A DNA stretch of 64,000 nucleotides from the NCBI GenBank assembly GCA_907163375.1, contig CAJQUW010003583.1, positions 62,001 through 126,000 of the forward strand, in the 5' to 3' direction. The DNA comes from Prostheceraeus crozeri. Lineage: Eukaryota; Platyhelminthes; Polycladida; Euryleptidae. A program made the position numbers and the translations under genes. Under the pieces are notes generated by a model. That model searched no databases and had not been told where the DNA came from. It saw only the letters and a program-made list of their open reading frames with translations. Positions within the stretch are counted from its first letter, which is position 1, and the number at the start of each line of letters is the position of its first letter. Positions 10,611-22,125 of the stretch are shown piece after piece.

Positions 10611-11400
10611 ACGTCGCTGAAATCTTGAGAATTCAGATTTAATTCGACCGGCATCGAGTGGAAATCAAAACTTGAAGTCCTACACATCCTCAGAAATTTT
10701 TACAAAATGATAGACCATAGAAGGACCGACTACAAAAAACGGCTTGGGAGATGAATGGAATCATAGAAAATTGTCATAGTAGTGGAAGTATGAATGCTTT
10801 ACAGGTCTTCACATACAGCTAGGAGATTGTGGATCATAAATGCCGCATCGTTGGAACACATGCTGCATATCAAGTCCCAAGGACCAGGCGGTCATTAGCT
10901 GGCTGATAAATTTCAGTTCAAAATTAAATGGTTCCTTATTATTGCATTTAACATCAGCATTCCATGCAAGATTTGATGTTAAGTTGACAGTGTTGAAGAA
11001 GTTAATTGAAATGAAATAGAGAGAAAGAAGGGGGAACTTAAATTTGTCAGCCAGCTAATAACCGACTGGTCCTTCGGACTTGGTATGCAGCATTTGTTCC
11101 CTTATCTATAGATGAGGGAAAAAATATATATATATAAATCATATATATTAGATAAGTCATATATGATCCACAGTCTCCTAGTTGTGTGTGAAGATCTCTA
11201 AAGAATTCATTCTTCCATATCTATGACACGTTTCTATTATGCCATTGTTCATTTGGATTTTTCCCAAGCCGTTCTTGTAATCGGCCTTTCCATGGTCTGT
11301 CAACTTGTAAAAGTCCTGAGGAAGAGTAGGAGCTCAATTTATGACTTTTTCACTCGAAACCGGTCGAATATAATTTGAATAGTCAAGATTTCAGTTACAT
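10611..11400. repeat. Foldback element with arms of about 310-360 bp
   Basis: The left arm (10611 to about 10920) is the diverged reverse complement of the right arm (about 11036-11400). Matching landmarks are GATTGTGGATCATA with TATGATCCACAGTC, and ATTAGCTGGCTGA with TCAGCCAGCTAAT. The loop is about 115 bp. The right arm carries an extra AT-rich stretch near 11115-11160. At its outer end it reads TCCTGAGGAAG...CTCGAAACCGG, resembling a Penelope-type 3' end, so this may be two head-to-head element ends. Confidence 0.7.
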
Positions 11401-11528
11401 TTTTTACTTTCTAACAATTGACATTTTTTTCGCATCGTAAACCGATCTGTCGCAACGAACTGTTACTCTAAAGTCTAAAAATTGATTTACATGATATCAC
11501 CTATAAATCAAATTAATCAGTGTCTTAC

Positions 11529-11801
11529 TGTATGCAATTGTGATTGTTTGGGCATTAACAAAGGTGGCTCCGTCCTTGTTCCTTGCAACACATTTATACG
11601 TGCCGTCATTAGTTTTCGGTTGAAGGTTATTGATGAGTAAAACAGGATTTTTAACTATTCTTCCATTAGGGAGCACCCACTGAAGAGTCCAATCATCCTC
11701 CGGTTGTACTTTGCACACTCTGTGTATCATACCATTCTTCTCAAGTTTTTCATCCGAGAACGATTCTATTGATAACTTAGCTTGTTCATATATGATGTTA
11801 T
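11529..11801 (-). CDS. Immunoglobulin-domain exon A of a host gene
   Basis: A 273-bp exon (91 codons) with acceptor TTGAATTTCAG just right of 11801 and donor GTAAGA at 11523-11528. It starts by completing G|AT (Asp) and ends on A|GT, so both ends are phase 1, the classic symmetric arrangement for Ig domains. The protein shows M-I-H-R-V-C (first Cys), L-Q-W-V-L-P-N-G (core Trp), V-L-L-I-N-N-L and D-G-T-Y-K-C (second Cys), i.e. a C2/I-like Ig fold. It shares a pattern with the exons at 33119-33424 and 61579-61839, so it is likely the third recognised domain of one extracellular or cell-surface protein. Confidence 0.85.
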
Positions 11802-13117
11802 CTGAAATTCAAAATCATGATCTTCATTTTGATATTGAGCATTACTTTCTAAAAATTTGGTCTTTCCTCAGTTTTCTGGAGAAAGGATTTGACTTTTCAT
11901 GAAATCAAATAGGATTTCTGGGCATCTGATTGAGGTGTATGCTAAAAGCATTTGCGGATTCAAAAGTTGCTACCTGGTACATCAAATACAGGCTCATTGT
12001 GCAATTACAAATGTACAATGTAATAAATTTTCAATATTGATTTTCGTGAAACTAATGAGAGCATGTCAACATTATTGTCAAACATAATTGATCTTAAAGA
12101 CAGGACTTTAACTTTCGACATGTTTGGGGAGCAGACGCTGCTAGCGAAAATTTCTGGTGTAAGAAAAATACCCGGTTTTCGTTAATGTGATTTACAGTAG
12201 CTTTCTTTTTTTCCTTTAGTCAATTTGCTGTTAGAATGTTTTTGACCTTTTTAGGATGTTGTGGTTCTCATATTTTTAATTTCTAGCTCATCTTTATCCG
12301 ATTTTTCCCTAGAAGATTTTCAATGATTTGAAAAATAGCAATGTTCTATTATTGTGATTTGATCAGAGAGGATCAAATGCAGACAAAGTTCAATATTTGT
12401 ATGTGTAGATTAGTTTATTAGTAGAAATGAAATTCTTCCAAGCATGGAGTGAAGAAGCATCATTCGCACCGCTTAAGCAATCGTTGTAAAACACTCATAG
12501 AGAATCTCTGCGCGAAGTTGCTCCATTGTCGTAGGGGATTGTCTGACTTCAGAAACTTTTCCTCGGCTCATTCCACATATTTTCTAAGGGATTTACGGTA
12601 TGATTGATAAGTATTCGGAATGAGCAACTAAACGGTCGCCTTGAAAAATGCACTTTCAGTTGATAGTTATTGATCAGCATAGCTTTCTTTATAAAATTAA
12701 TTCGCCAGCAATTACAATTGTGTCACAGGACAAAGTCTCATGCATGAACAATATGTAATGACTATTTCATTCGATTTCGGTCGATTTAGCACCGAAGTAA
12801 ATTCTTGGTAAAATCGAGAAAAACTGATGAAGATATCAAAATGATGCTGTCTGTGGTGCGTAATCACCAGTGTCCATCGAATTTTCCCTGTAGCTCTCCT
12901 TGAGTGACTTGACTAAGCGATAAAATGCACATATTGTAAAGTGCATGTGTATATGAAGTATCTGAGAAAAAGCGAAAGCGCTCGTTTCCACTCTGTAATG
13001 ACTTACGTTCCACAATTAATCTTAGGTACTCCCGAATACCGAGCAATTTTTAAGTGTCTGTTGTCTTTATATTACATATACGATTTAGCACGATATATAA
13101 TGTGAATAGTGGTATAC
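11802..13117. other. Intronic sequence, no gene recognised
   Basis: Presumed intron of the Ig-domain gene. No transposon terminus, RNA gene or second exon was recognised here. Confidence 0.4.
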
Positions 13118-13440
13118 TATACTGTAAATCGCTGGATACGAAAATTACATACACACATATACCAAAATCACATACAATTTGAAACTAACATCTGATACTA
13201 GATTCTCGCATGCTTGCAGAGATCTGCTATGTTTTTCATACGAAATCTCACTTACTTTCCCATAAAATTGGTATGTAGCGATACGAACTATTCTATCTGT
13301 GATTGGCTATTTTACCCTGAAATACGAGTTGTTGGTATGCTTTACGTACGAGACCCTATGCAAATTCATCCTCATTCGCATGCCTCTGGTATACCTCTGG
13401 TATGTAGAGCTTTAAGCCACATAGCAGGTATATATACATG
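13118..13440 (+). repeat. R-family repeat, left half, copy B
   Basis: Homologous to 343-627, starting ACTGTAAATCGCTGGATACG. Contains a short duplication of TCTGGTATACC near 13384-13398 that copy A lacks. Its presumed right half lies at 30048-30727, 17 kb away, with nested transposons between. Confidence 0.68.
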
Positions 13441-13454
13441 ACATGATATATACA

Positions 13455-14975
13455 TATTTTATGACTTCTGAAGCGTAAATAGTAGTGGTATATATTCCCA
13501 TCTCTATGTTACGAAATTTGTTTATCTAATTTATAATCAACTGTAAAAAACAAATGCTTGAAACTTCATTTATTACATAGACTAATCATAAGATAAAAAT
13601 AATCTATAGGTATTGCTCAAAATGACCTCCTTCTTCACGTAGACACAGCTGAAGACGTCGTTCAAAATTTTGAAAGGATGAAGACAAGTTGTCCCGAGAG
13701 ATCGCTGCAACTTCTTCTTCGATGAAGGTTCGAAGTTGTCTCAAAGAGGTAGGTCTCCTGCCGTACACGCGATCTTTGAGGAAGCCCAAGAGGTAGAAGT
13801 CCAGAGATGACAAGTCCGGACTTCGAGGAGCCCAACGGAATGGGCCATCCCTACCGATCCATCTTCCGGGAAAATTCTTGTTCAAAAGAGCACGAACTTC
13901 TAGGGACCAATGCGGAGGGGCGACGTCTTGCTGGAAAATCGTAGTTGAAAACTTTCTTCGCCTCTTTAGTTGAGGAATGAAATAGTCTTGAAGCATCGCT
14001 TTGTATGTTTTTGAAGTGACTGTCGATTCAAAGAAGTAAGGACCTATGATTTCATCGCAGAACATTGCACACCACACTGTGATTCCTGGAGACTTTATGG
14101 GAACTTCTTGAATTGCATGAGGATTCTGTGTTCCCCATACCACACAATTATGTTTATTCACTTGTCCAGACATATGAAATGTTGCCTCGTCGGAAAAGCA
14201 AAGTCTGGTTATAAAGTTATGATCAGTAGCAATGCGATGTTGAAATTCATTACACATAGTCACTCGCGCCGATTTGTCGTCAGCGAAGAGCTGGTGACAG
14301 AAAGAAATTTTGAAGGGTTTCATTTCCAACTGTTCTCGCAGAGTTTTCCGTAAGGACTGACAGGAGTTTGTGTTATGGCGGCGGCTTGTCGAAGTGATGT
14401 GGAAGGATTTTCATCGAAAAGATTGTTGATTTCTTCGACCTTCTCTTCTTCAATGGAAGGTCTGCCGGAACGAGGAGCGTCCAAAACTTAACCAGTTTCC
14501 AGAAACTTAGTGAAAATGGATCGCATGCTTTTGTGAGTAGGAATGTTCATCACCCCTTCTTTCTTCAAATGGCGTTCAACTGACGTAACGGACTCTAGTT
14601 TTGCCATCAGTATCACAATCCTGATGCGCTCTTCAACTGTCAACATAATGCAAGCAAGAAACTGGACAATATGCCTAACAGACTCGTAGTGTTACAGTTT
14701 TCGACAGATACCGCGATCAATTGAAGGTAGTCAATAGAAATAGTAATTCAAATATCAGATATCTATGATTTTAAATGTCGATCGATTGTGTTCTACACTA
14801 GTCGTATGAAATTGTTAATTCATTCATTCAGCACAAAACAATTGGAGTAAAACTGATAATCCTTTAACTCATTACATTACTTTTGACGCTTCAAAACTTA
14901 TAAATAATAATGAAATTTCATTACATAGAGATGGGAATATATACCATTACTATTTACGCTTCAGAAGTCATGAAA
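13455..14975 (-). mobile_element. Second DD41D mariner-type transposon, degraded
   Basis: About 50-bp inverted repeats (ATGACTTCTGAAGCGTAAAT at 13461; complement at about 14952-14971, one internal mismatch region) enclose a broken transposase. TTCCCATCTCTATGT at the inner end of the left repeat is mirrored by ACATAGAGATGGGAA on the right. Related to, but clearly diverged from, the mariner at 674-2744. Confidence 0.8.
13604..14646 (-). pseudogene. DD41D mariner transposase, one stop and one frameshift
   Basis: The start codon is at 14644-14646 (M-L-T-V-E-E-R-I-R-I). The N-terminal helix-turn-helix is readable through H-L-K-K-E-G-V, then a stop near 14489 interrupts before A-P-R-S-G-R-P. A frameshift near 14345 precedes the catalytic half, which is open to 13604. 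Catalytic sites: C-F-S-D-E-A-T-F, F-Q-Q-D-V-A-P-P-H-W and P-R-S-P-D-L-S-S-L-D, with 41 residues between the second and third Asp. About 347 codons in all, the normal length. The usual Gly after the second Asp is Val, and T-P-L-D has become S-S-L-D. Confidence 0.88.
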
Positions 14976-15180
14976 AATAACAAAATGTCTAATAATTACT
15001 GTTGTCCATAAAACTTTAGGTCTCCATCATAATACGTGACTAGCAAACTTAGCAATTCGATATTCGGTTTCGTGGTAAAAATGAAATGAAATCGGGTAGC
15101 GACTTTATAGACACCCTGTATATAGATTTATATATATATAAATATGTATATATATATATATATATATAACATTCAAATAG
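14976..15180. repeat. Mariner-type terminus followed by a (TA)n tract
   Basis: On the minus strand 15090-15118 reads TATACAGGGTGTCTATAAAG, a typical Tc1/mariner-type terminus without a visible partner. It is followed by TA-rich DNA to about 15170, the tract in which PLE-2 starts. Confidence 0.5.
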
Positions 15181-15204
15181 CAAAATAAGTCTTGTACACC
15201 AGCC

Positions 15205-17469
15205 TTTTCATTTGAAGCATCAATTAAAGCCATCAGCTTGTGACATCAAAATAGAAATTTTACAGAAGATTTTTGCCAATGTCTATGAACGTGAAGTCTG
15301 CGAGAGAAATTTCATCAAATCTCAAAGACCCAGTACTAATGTTATGTACAATTGATAACTACAACATTCTTTCGATATCTTGTCCATTTTTACATAGTGT
15401 CTGCTTTTTGTATCAGCGTTTAAATTTTAGATATGTTGACTTAGATTAGTTTCCTTCCTTCCTTTTTGCTTGGTTTAAGATTGTTGTTACTTTTGTATTG
15501 AAAAAGACTTTTGTCGAAAGCTTTCCAATATATGTTTTTATTGACCTCGTCTTCTTTTTCTTTAAAATAATTCAGGTCAATGGTGAACCGTGTTTATGGA
15601 TTCTTGCTGACGCCGCCCACCGCAATAACAACTGTCTTTTCCGAGAATTACGGATTGTTCTAATCGTTTCACATATCTCGTTTTTACGTGAGTGCAAAAG
15701 AAGGTACTTCATTCCAAATGGACTAAGAGTAAAAAACAAACTTTCGAACACTCTACCATGTAATGAAAGTGAAATGCTAGCGTCCCGCCAAGCTAGACAA
15801 TCGGCAACTCTCGCAATAAAGCAATATTACAAGAAGTACGATATTGGCAAAATGGTGCGTGCTATCCTTTATCTTCTGATGATTTTATGTTAGTTCAGCA
15901 AGCAGAATGTGATTTAATCTTGATGAAAAGACGAAAAATGAATTACTTAATTTCAAAACCTTTCTAATTCTAATGTCAATAATCTTATTGATGGTATCTC
16001 TCAAATTGATTTTATTAGCGAAAATCCAGAGAATAACGTTTCTGATAAAGATGGTGTATCTGAAGGTGATGTAATCAGTAGTGGTGAATGTGATATGGAA
16101 CAATTTGTGAATCGAGCTACTCCTATTCATTCTATTCCTGAAGAAAATTTATTCAAGAGTGAATCATCTAGTGGTGAAGTTATTTATTCGCATGAAGTGA
16201 TAAATAGTGCAACAAGCAGTGAATCATCTAGTGGTGAAGTTATTTATTCGTATGAAGTGATAAATAGTGCAATCAGCAGCGAGTCTAATATTCATCCATC
16301 GAAATTAGTACCTGAAAATGATTCGGGTAAATCTCTGCTACAAATCAGTGCCTTTTCTAATCTTTCTTCTCATAATTTTGATAAAAATGAAGTTGAATTA
16401 CTTCAGAAAGGCCCTTCATATATTCCTATTCCTAGAAAATCTATTAATTGGAATAACAATATTATTATTGATGCCTCTTTTGAGTCACTTAAAAGGCAAC
16501 TTCATCATCGAATTTCATCTCAAAATAATGATGCTAATAATTCTGACACTAATTCTGATCTACTTGAAGCCAGTTGGCGGTTTATATCTCCAGCTAACCG
16601 TCCTTATTATCATACTGACGTGTCACTTCCAGATGATGTACAACAATGTCTATCGTCTATACATGATAAAATAATAGAAATTACCTCTAAATCAACTGTG
16701 TCTAATTACTCTAAAATAATCAAAAGCATTAAAGCTATTCCTGATATTAGAATTCTGCCATCGCACAAGACAAAGAGAATTATAGCGATCGATGATTGTA
16801 AATATGAACATTTGAGCTACCCACACTTAGAAAATTATGATGAAAAACCACACGTTTTACCGAGCACAGCTCAAAAGCTGTTCAATAAAGAATTAGCTAG
16901 TATTGCATATCGGCAGAGTAATGAGATGAAAACTGTCCTACTAAAATAGAAATGTAGTGACCCTATCCCCAGTCAATGACAATCTTGCCTAAAGATCACA
17001 AATCACCCCTCAAAGGTAGACCTCTGATTTCTGCGGTAGACACTCGGGCAACTGGTCTTTCAAGATTTTTAGCACACTTTTTAGTCCCCCTTCTGAATTT
17101 TGTATCTACGCATTTGATAGACACTTTTACATTTTTAAACTAAATTACGGATGTTTCAATTGATTACCCAAAACCATTTTTCTACGGATCTTTTGACGTT
17201 ACAAATTTATATGGCTCTATACCTTTATCTGGTTCTAATGTTGTATTTCTATTGTAACAAATTTTTTCAAAGAACATAAAATGTCTACCTCTTTATCGTT
17301 TATCAATGAGTCTGATTTTACAAAACTTTTGAAATTGGCTGTAACTACAGACACCATTTTCTTTAAGGGTAGGTTCTACAAACAAAATTCAGGATTCGCT
17401 ATGGGAAATAATTTATCCCCTATTTTAGCGATTGTTTACATGTTTCATGTAGAGAGGCAAATTCTATAT
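15205..17469 (+). pseudogene. PLE-2 Penelope-like reverse transcriptase, N-terminal and palm part
   Basis: A broken Penelope protein. N-terminal pieces: L-K-P-S-A-C-D-I-K-I-E-I-L near 15220; F-L-R-E-C-K-R-R-Y-F-I-P-N-G-L within 15565-15855; L-L-Q-K-G-P-S-Y-I-P near 16405. Then I-L-P-S-H-K-T-K-R-I-I-A-I-D; D-H-K-S-P-L-K-G-R-P-L-I-S near 16995 after a stop; F-D-V-T-N-L-Y-G-S-I near 17200; and G-F-A-M-G-N-N-L-S-P-I-L-A. A Sola-like transposon then cuts the gene at 17469, and the Y-I-D-D box resumes at 21418. GT-AG-like signals at 15345 and 15570 hint at an intron, which some Penelope elements keep, but frame damage makes this uncertain. Confidence 0.82.
16161..16280 (+). repeat. 60-bp in-frame tandem duplication in PLE-2
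   Basis: Two adjacent 60-bp units (16161-16220, 16221-16280) encode a repeated S-E-S-S-S-G-E-V-I-Y-S segment of the Penelope N-terminal linker, differing at a few bases. A third partial unit follows. Confidence 0.85.
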
Positions 17470-17481
17470 GAAGAGTTCGAT

Positions 17482-17678
17482 TTCAAAACGCGATATATCC
17501 ATTTTTTTGAAAATTGAGTTGAGATTAGATTTCTAGTTATCTGAGTGTTTTTTATCTTCTGTTGAAAGCGTAAAGTCTGAAATGATTTCAGCTCTCCGGA
17601 ATCCGTACTCAAAAATCGCATGTTTTCACAAAACGCGATATATTCCTCCTTCCATTCTTTTCAAAACGCGATATATCC
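17482..17678. repeat. Left subterminal 17-bp repeats of the Sola-like element
   Basis: CAAAACGCGATATATCC occurs at the terminus (about 17484) and again near 17637 (one base inserted) and 17662. Inverted copies sit at the right end near 21171 and 21383. Repeated subterminal motifs of this kind usually serve as transposase binding sites. Confidence 0.75.
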
Positions 17679-17998
17679 ATCCTTGTTGAATTTCTTTGTT
17701 ATTCAATGAGTGAATTATCAATCCTAATACGTTCTCATAATACAAATCGTTCGCGACTGCCACATAGATATCTATGGTCGCAGTGAATCAGCTGCGTGTA
17801 AGCAAGCAACCTCGTCTATTGTCCTTTTGTGGACTCGTCGCCTCATATCACTTTCTCATAGATGGATACGAAGCTGCTGTACGCACTTGAAGAAAAGATG
17901 TCTATGACTTGAGTGATTCACCCCAACCTCGTCTATGTACATTGTAGGCTTGTACTGTAGGATTGGCGAGACTTGGTTGCATCTAATCATTTATCATC

Positions 17999-20732
17999 AT
18001 GGACGGATACGAAGCGGTCGTACCAGCAGAGAGGGGACGCAAAAGGCGACATGACACCTCACTATCTGAAGCAAAGACTATTCGATACAGTGGAAGTGAC
18101 CACGTACCTTCGATCAACTGCAGTCACGACGGCAATTTTTGTGAAGCCTGTGGCCTGAGTGATGATGATTTGAATTATTTGAAGACTTCTTTCTACGAAA
18201 GCTCGGATAAATTGCAACAAGACGCCAAGTTATTGAGCTGTATGGATATACAAGCATCAAGTCGAATTCGCGTGTCTGATCAATCAAGAAGTCATCGTCG
18301 CAATCTTTCGATCGAATACTTCGTCACCAAGCAAAGCCTCGAGAAAGTTCGTTTATGCAAAGCCACATTCATGAGCATACTTGGTAAGTAGCGTACTTGG
18401 TAGTGCAACTGTGTCTTCCATATCGTTTGAAGTTAATGACAAATTCTCGTGTAAGCCATCCAATTATACAATCATGTACGTATGTAAGTCTATAGGCCTA
18501 CGTGTAGTAGCCTATAGACCCTATACACAATACCGAAGACAGACTAAACCCAATCGTGCTGTATTACATGCATGCATTTGATATTTTGGGCAATATTGAT
18601 TCATCAGGGTACCGTACATAAATGTAGTGGGGTATGCTATGAAAGTACGAGTTGTGCATGTAGGCTTATAATATGCATCCAAGTAGGCTGTCTGCAATCT
18701 TCATTGCATGCTGCATATCAGCATCAGATGATTGTCGTTGATCGCGTGATTGACGGCTTGTTATTGATGTTGTAGATGATAGTAGAGCTAGTAGATTATA
18801 TTGGATGTTATGAGCTCTAAAGATGTTATGATCTAGTACTGCAGATTCTTTTACGAGTACACTGTGCAGTGAAAACTGTTTTTTGGAACATGCGCGTACG
18901 TGTACAGTGTACATGTATCTGGCTGGTTCATGGCTATGTAGGGTTGATTCAGGTATTGTCTACAATGTAGCCTACTTAATAGTATTATCCCTAAACTCTT
19001 CAGTTTAATTCAGTTTGAAGCCTTTATTTGATATGAAATTTAGTTTTATGATAGACGCACTGTAGCTGCATAATGGTATGAGACCTTTATTAGTACGTTA
19101 TGTTTTTTATAAAGCTACAACAATACTGATTCTTTTTGTTAGTAGAACTGGTAGGATACTTAGAGGGCTGAATTTTTTCTCGTTTCTTCAATAGGATAAT
19201 CAGAAAATTCCTATAGCCTAATTTCATATCATTTTAGTGAAACGTCTCTAGACAGCCTTCGTTGTTCTTTTGCGAGAACGGTTTGATAAACGGCTTCATC
19301 GAAACTACAAAGCGTAGCTTCTGTATAAGAATTTCACGTATGCATGCTTTTGCTTTCAGGAGTTTCGAAAGATCGGCTGGCCAGGATTGCACAATATTGG
19401 AGCTCGAACAGAGCCCCACGACCTGAAAATCGTGGAGGTGCGCGAAACATGGAAGAGAAAGCAGCAGTGCGGCAAACAATCAAGAATCACATCCAATCCT
19501 TTCAGTGCCGTGCGAGTCATTATGGTCGACGAGGTGCCCCTGGACGTAAATACCTTCCATCGGACATAAATGTCATGAAAATGCATCGCATGTTTGAAGA
19601 ACAAAATCATCGACAAGTGTCATATTCTTTGTACTACAGTGTTTTCATGTATGACTTCAATCTTGATTTCGGTCATCCAGCGAATGATGCATGTAGTGTG
19701 TGTGTCAAATCACGATTTAGATTGAAAAGTTTGGATTTGACAAATGGTGAAAGAGAAGCTGAAACCTTTCGGTTTCTTCTTCATCAGCGAAGGGCCAACA
19801 ATTTTTACTCTCTTTTGAATGATGTTTGTGATTCATTCACAATTTGTTTTGATATGATGGAAAATTTGTTTTTGCCAAAGACATCGATAGGCCAAGCCTA
19901 TTATTCGAGGCAACTTTATATGTATGTTTTCGGTATTGTTCGCCATTTCGGCAAAGGTATGGCCCAAAATCGTGAAAATATTCATTTGTTCGCTTGGCGA
20001 GAGGACAAAAATACGAAAGACAGTAATATGATCGCTTCAGCTTTGTACCAATTCTTTGTTCACATTGTTGCTGATCAACTGACTGAATTCCGCAAACTTC
20101 GTCTATTTGCCGATTCTTGCTACGGGAAAAACAAAAGCATCAACGTGGTTTCAATGTTATTTAGTTTGAGAAAGCAGATATTACCTCTACTGGACATCGA
20201 TTTCTTCTTCCCTGTTCGTGGGCACAGTTTCCTCCCTGCGGACAGGGTCTTCGGGAGAATCGAAAAGAAAATCAGAAAAAAAGAAACAATTCTCCTCCCA
20301 TCGGAGTATATTACCATACTCCAAAACCATGGAGTGGTCCATATTTATGGGGAAGATTGGAATGCTTTTGATTTTCGAAAGGAGTCATTGGCTTATTGCA
20401 CTACCAACCGAACATTCAAAATCAGCAACGCCAAAATTCTCCGTATAGAAGGCGACATGCTGGGCCAAAAAGACACCTACTATGGAAACTTCACAAGACA
20501 CCGAGTCTTGAAGAAGAACAAGGATTGGAGAACTTACAAGCCAAAAAGCAAGGGCAAGCAGAATTGCGTGTCCAAAGAGAAGAAAAGTGATGTGCATCGC
20601 CTTCTTCATGACCTTGGAGTTGGAACCGAACCGAGGTACAGTGTACGCTCGTTTTATGATTGCCTTGGAACCACTTGTCAAATGATTCTTTTCATAGTAA
20701 CGATGAGCTGTAGCCATGTTGTTGCATTTTGA
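17999..20732 (+). CDS. Sola-like transposase, two exons, intact after splicing
   Basis: Exon 1 is 17999-18383 and exon 2 is 19360-20732. The donor is G|GTAAGT, the acceptor TGCTTTCAG|G, and the Gly codon is split across the junction. The join gives an uninterrupted 585-residue protein. The N-terminal region has C-S-H-D-G-N-F-C-E-A-C-G, a likely small zinc site, and a conserved R-L-C-K-A-T-F-M-S-I-L-G block. The C-terminal half has an RNase-H-like core: F-D-M-M-E-N-L, F-A-D-S-C-Y-G-K-N-K-S and P-V-R-G-H-S-F-L-P-A-D-R-V-F-G-R-I-E-K-K. The last motif is diagnostic for a family common in invertebrates that I place with Sola. A start at 17999 gives the longest exon 1 frame. Confidence 0.85.
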
Positions 20733-21417
20733 AAATCTGAGATCGTTGATTTGAGAAACTGAGCATTTTTCATGCACTCGCATGTAAACTTTTGTATTTA
20801 CGTGGGTAGGCACACTCATTTTTTTAGAACTCAACTATACGCATGAAACTTTGTAATACCGTATTCGTACGCTGTTAATGATGTAAGAATTTCGATCATT
20901 CTATCGAGTATATTTATATTGTACATCACGTTTCTTGTTTTCGAAAAAAAACTACAAGATTATTTATAGCGGCTTGGTCTCAACCTGTGTTATGCGGACG
21001 TTATGTAGGCTTATGGTATATTATTATTCTTATTCCCAATTCGAAGTTTTATTTGCAACAACAAGATAGAATAATCAATCTCTGAGGTCGATAGTGATCC
21101 ATATTTGATGTATGACATCTAATCATTAGATAATCAAGGTCCACACAATATCAAAATACAATGTAATGGATATATCGCGTTTTGAAAAAAATTGCATGAC
21201 CAAATTTTGCGTTTTCTTCTACCTTAATCGATTGTAATGCAGCTAAATCATTTGTGGTCAGCATAAAACTTAGCGTGATATTAGCTAACACCACATACAA
21301 CACTGTCATACTCAATGCACGGCTGTAAAGTCATTTCAAAAGACACAGCAGAATTTCGCGGTTTCTGAAAAATCCGAAAAATGGATATATCGCGTTTTGA
21401 AATTGAACTCTTCATAT

Positions 21418-21640
21418 GTTGATCGATCACGTTTTATTTTCTGGAAAAGATATATTGATGATATTTTTGTTATTTAATTTTCTCCTTTGGATGATATACT
21501 TCCTGAGTTGAATAGCATAAATAATTCTATTCAGTTTACTGTTGAGTACCCCGAAAATGCTAGTATTTCATTTTTGGACACAAAAGTTTCTTTCGCGAAT
21601 AATTCGCGTTTAAGTTCGTTTTATTCAAACGTCAATATTG
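21418..21640 (+). pseudogene. PLE-2 reverse transcriptase, portion after the Sola-like insertion
   Basis: Continues PLE-2 with D-R-S-R-F-I-F-W-K-R-Y-I-D-D-I-F (catalytic box), a TAA shortly after, then F-T-V-E-Y-P-E-N-A-S-I-S-F-L-D-T. Homology ends near 21640, where sequence shared with the inverted arm at 27126-27340 begins. No thumb end or GIY-YIG domain is left. Confidence 0.82.
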
Positions 21641-22125
21641 GAGAGCATTATATCTTTGGTAGCTATAGCCACAGAATTATGAACAAGCTTTTGTCACTTG
21701 AGGGAGAAACTTCCCTTACCTCAACGAGTCATTCTCTGACTTAGGACAGGAAATGGAACCCCCACCTGCCTTTGTCCTTGTACTTAGGCCTACAAGACCA
21801 GGCCTCGCTTTGGCCTGAATTAATGTCTGTACATGAATTACATTGAGTCTGTACATGAGTACATTGACTAACGTGAAATCATCTAGCATCACAAACGATT
21901 TTTCAACTTAATATTGGCATTTTCATGTACAAAATGCATTGAAGCACAATGCTCATAAAATAGGGGGCATAATTGAAACTTATATAATAGTTTTCAGACT
22001 ACCCTTTGTCATCTATGCAGACACATTTCAGCTCTTTAGCTAGCATGCGTCTGAACTTTAGACTATAAATTATATCATGGTCATCGGAACAATTCGTCAA
22101 AAGCTGATTTGAAATGTTACTGAAA
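21640..22125 (+). repeat. Left arm of an interrupted inverted duplication
   Basis: Reverse complement of 26275-26540 plus 27126-27340. Shared landmarks are GACAGGAAATGGAACCCCCA and ACGTGAAATCATCTAGCATC. The arm is contiguous here but split by a 585-bp insertion on the right. No gene was recognised. Confidence 0.8.

Larger units (their letters stand above)
17470..21413 (+). mobile_element. Sola-like DNA transposon, apparently intact
   Basis: A 3944-bp element with terminal inverted repeats starting GAAGAGTTC and continuing TTTCAAAACGCGATATATCC, mirrored at 21382-21413. It is flanked by a 4-bp duplication ATAT (17466-17469 and 21414-21417). Removing the element and one ATAT rejoins the PLE-2 RT just before its W-K-R-Y-I-D-D box. 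The 4-bp duplication and the transposase motifs fit the Sola superfamily (probably Sola2), recalled from the literature, not searched. Confidence 0.88.

Noticed and set aside
15888-15935. A 44-nt GT-AG intron in PLE-2
   Set aside because: Shorter than usual metazoan introns, and the surrounding frame is already broken; an ordinary frameshift is more likely.
16318-16674. 118-codon hydrophobic open frame within PLE-2
   Set aside because: It is an alternative frame of the Penelope protein; the other frame carries the recognised motifs.
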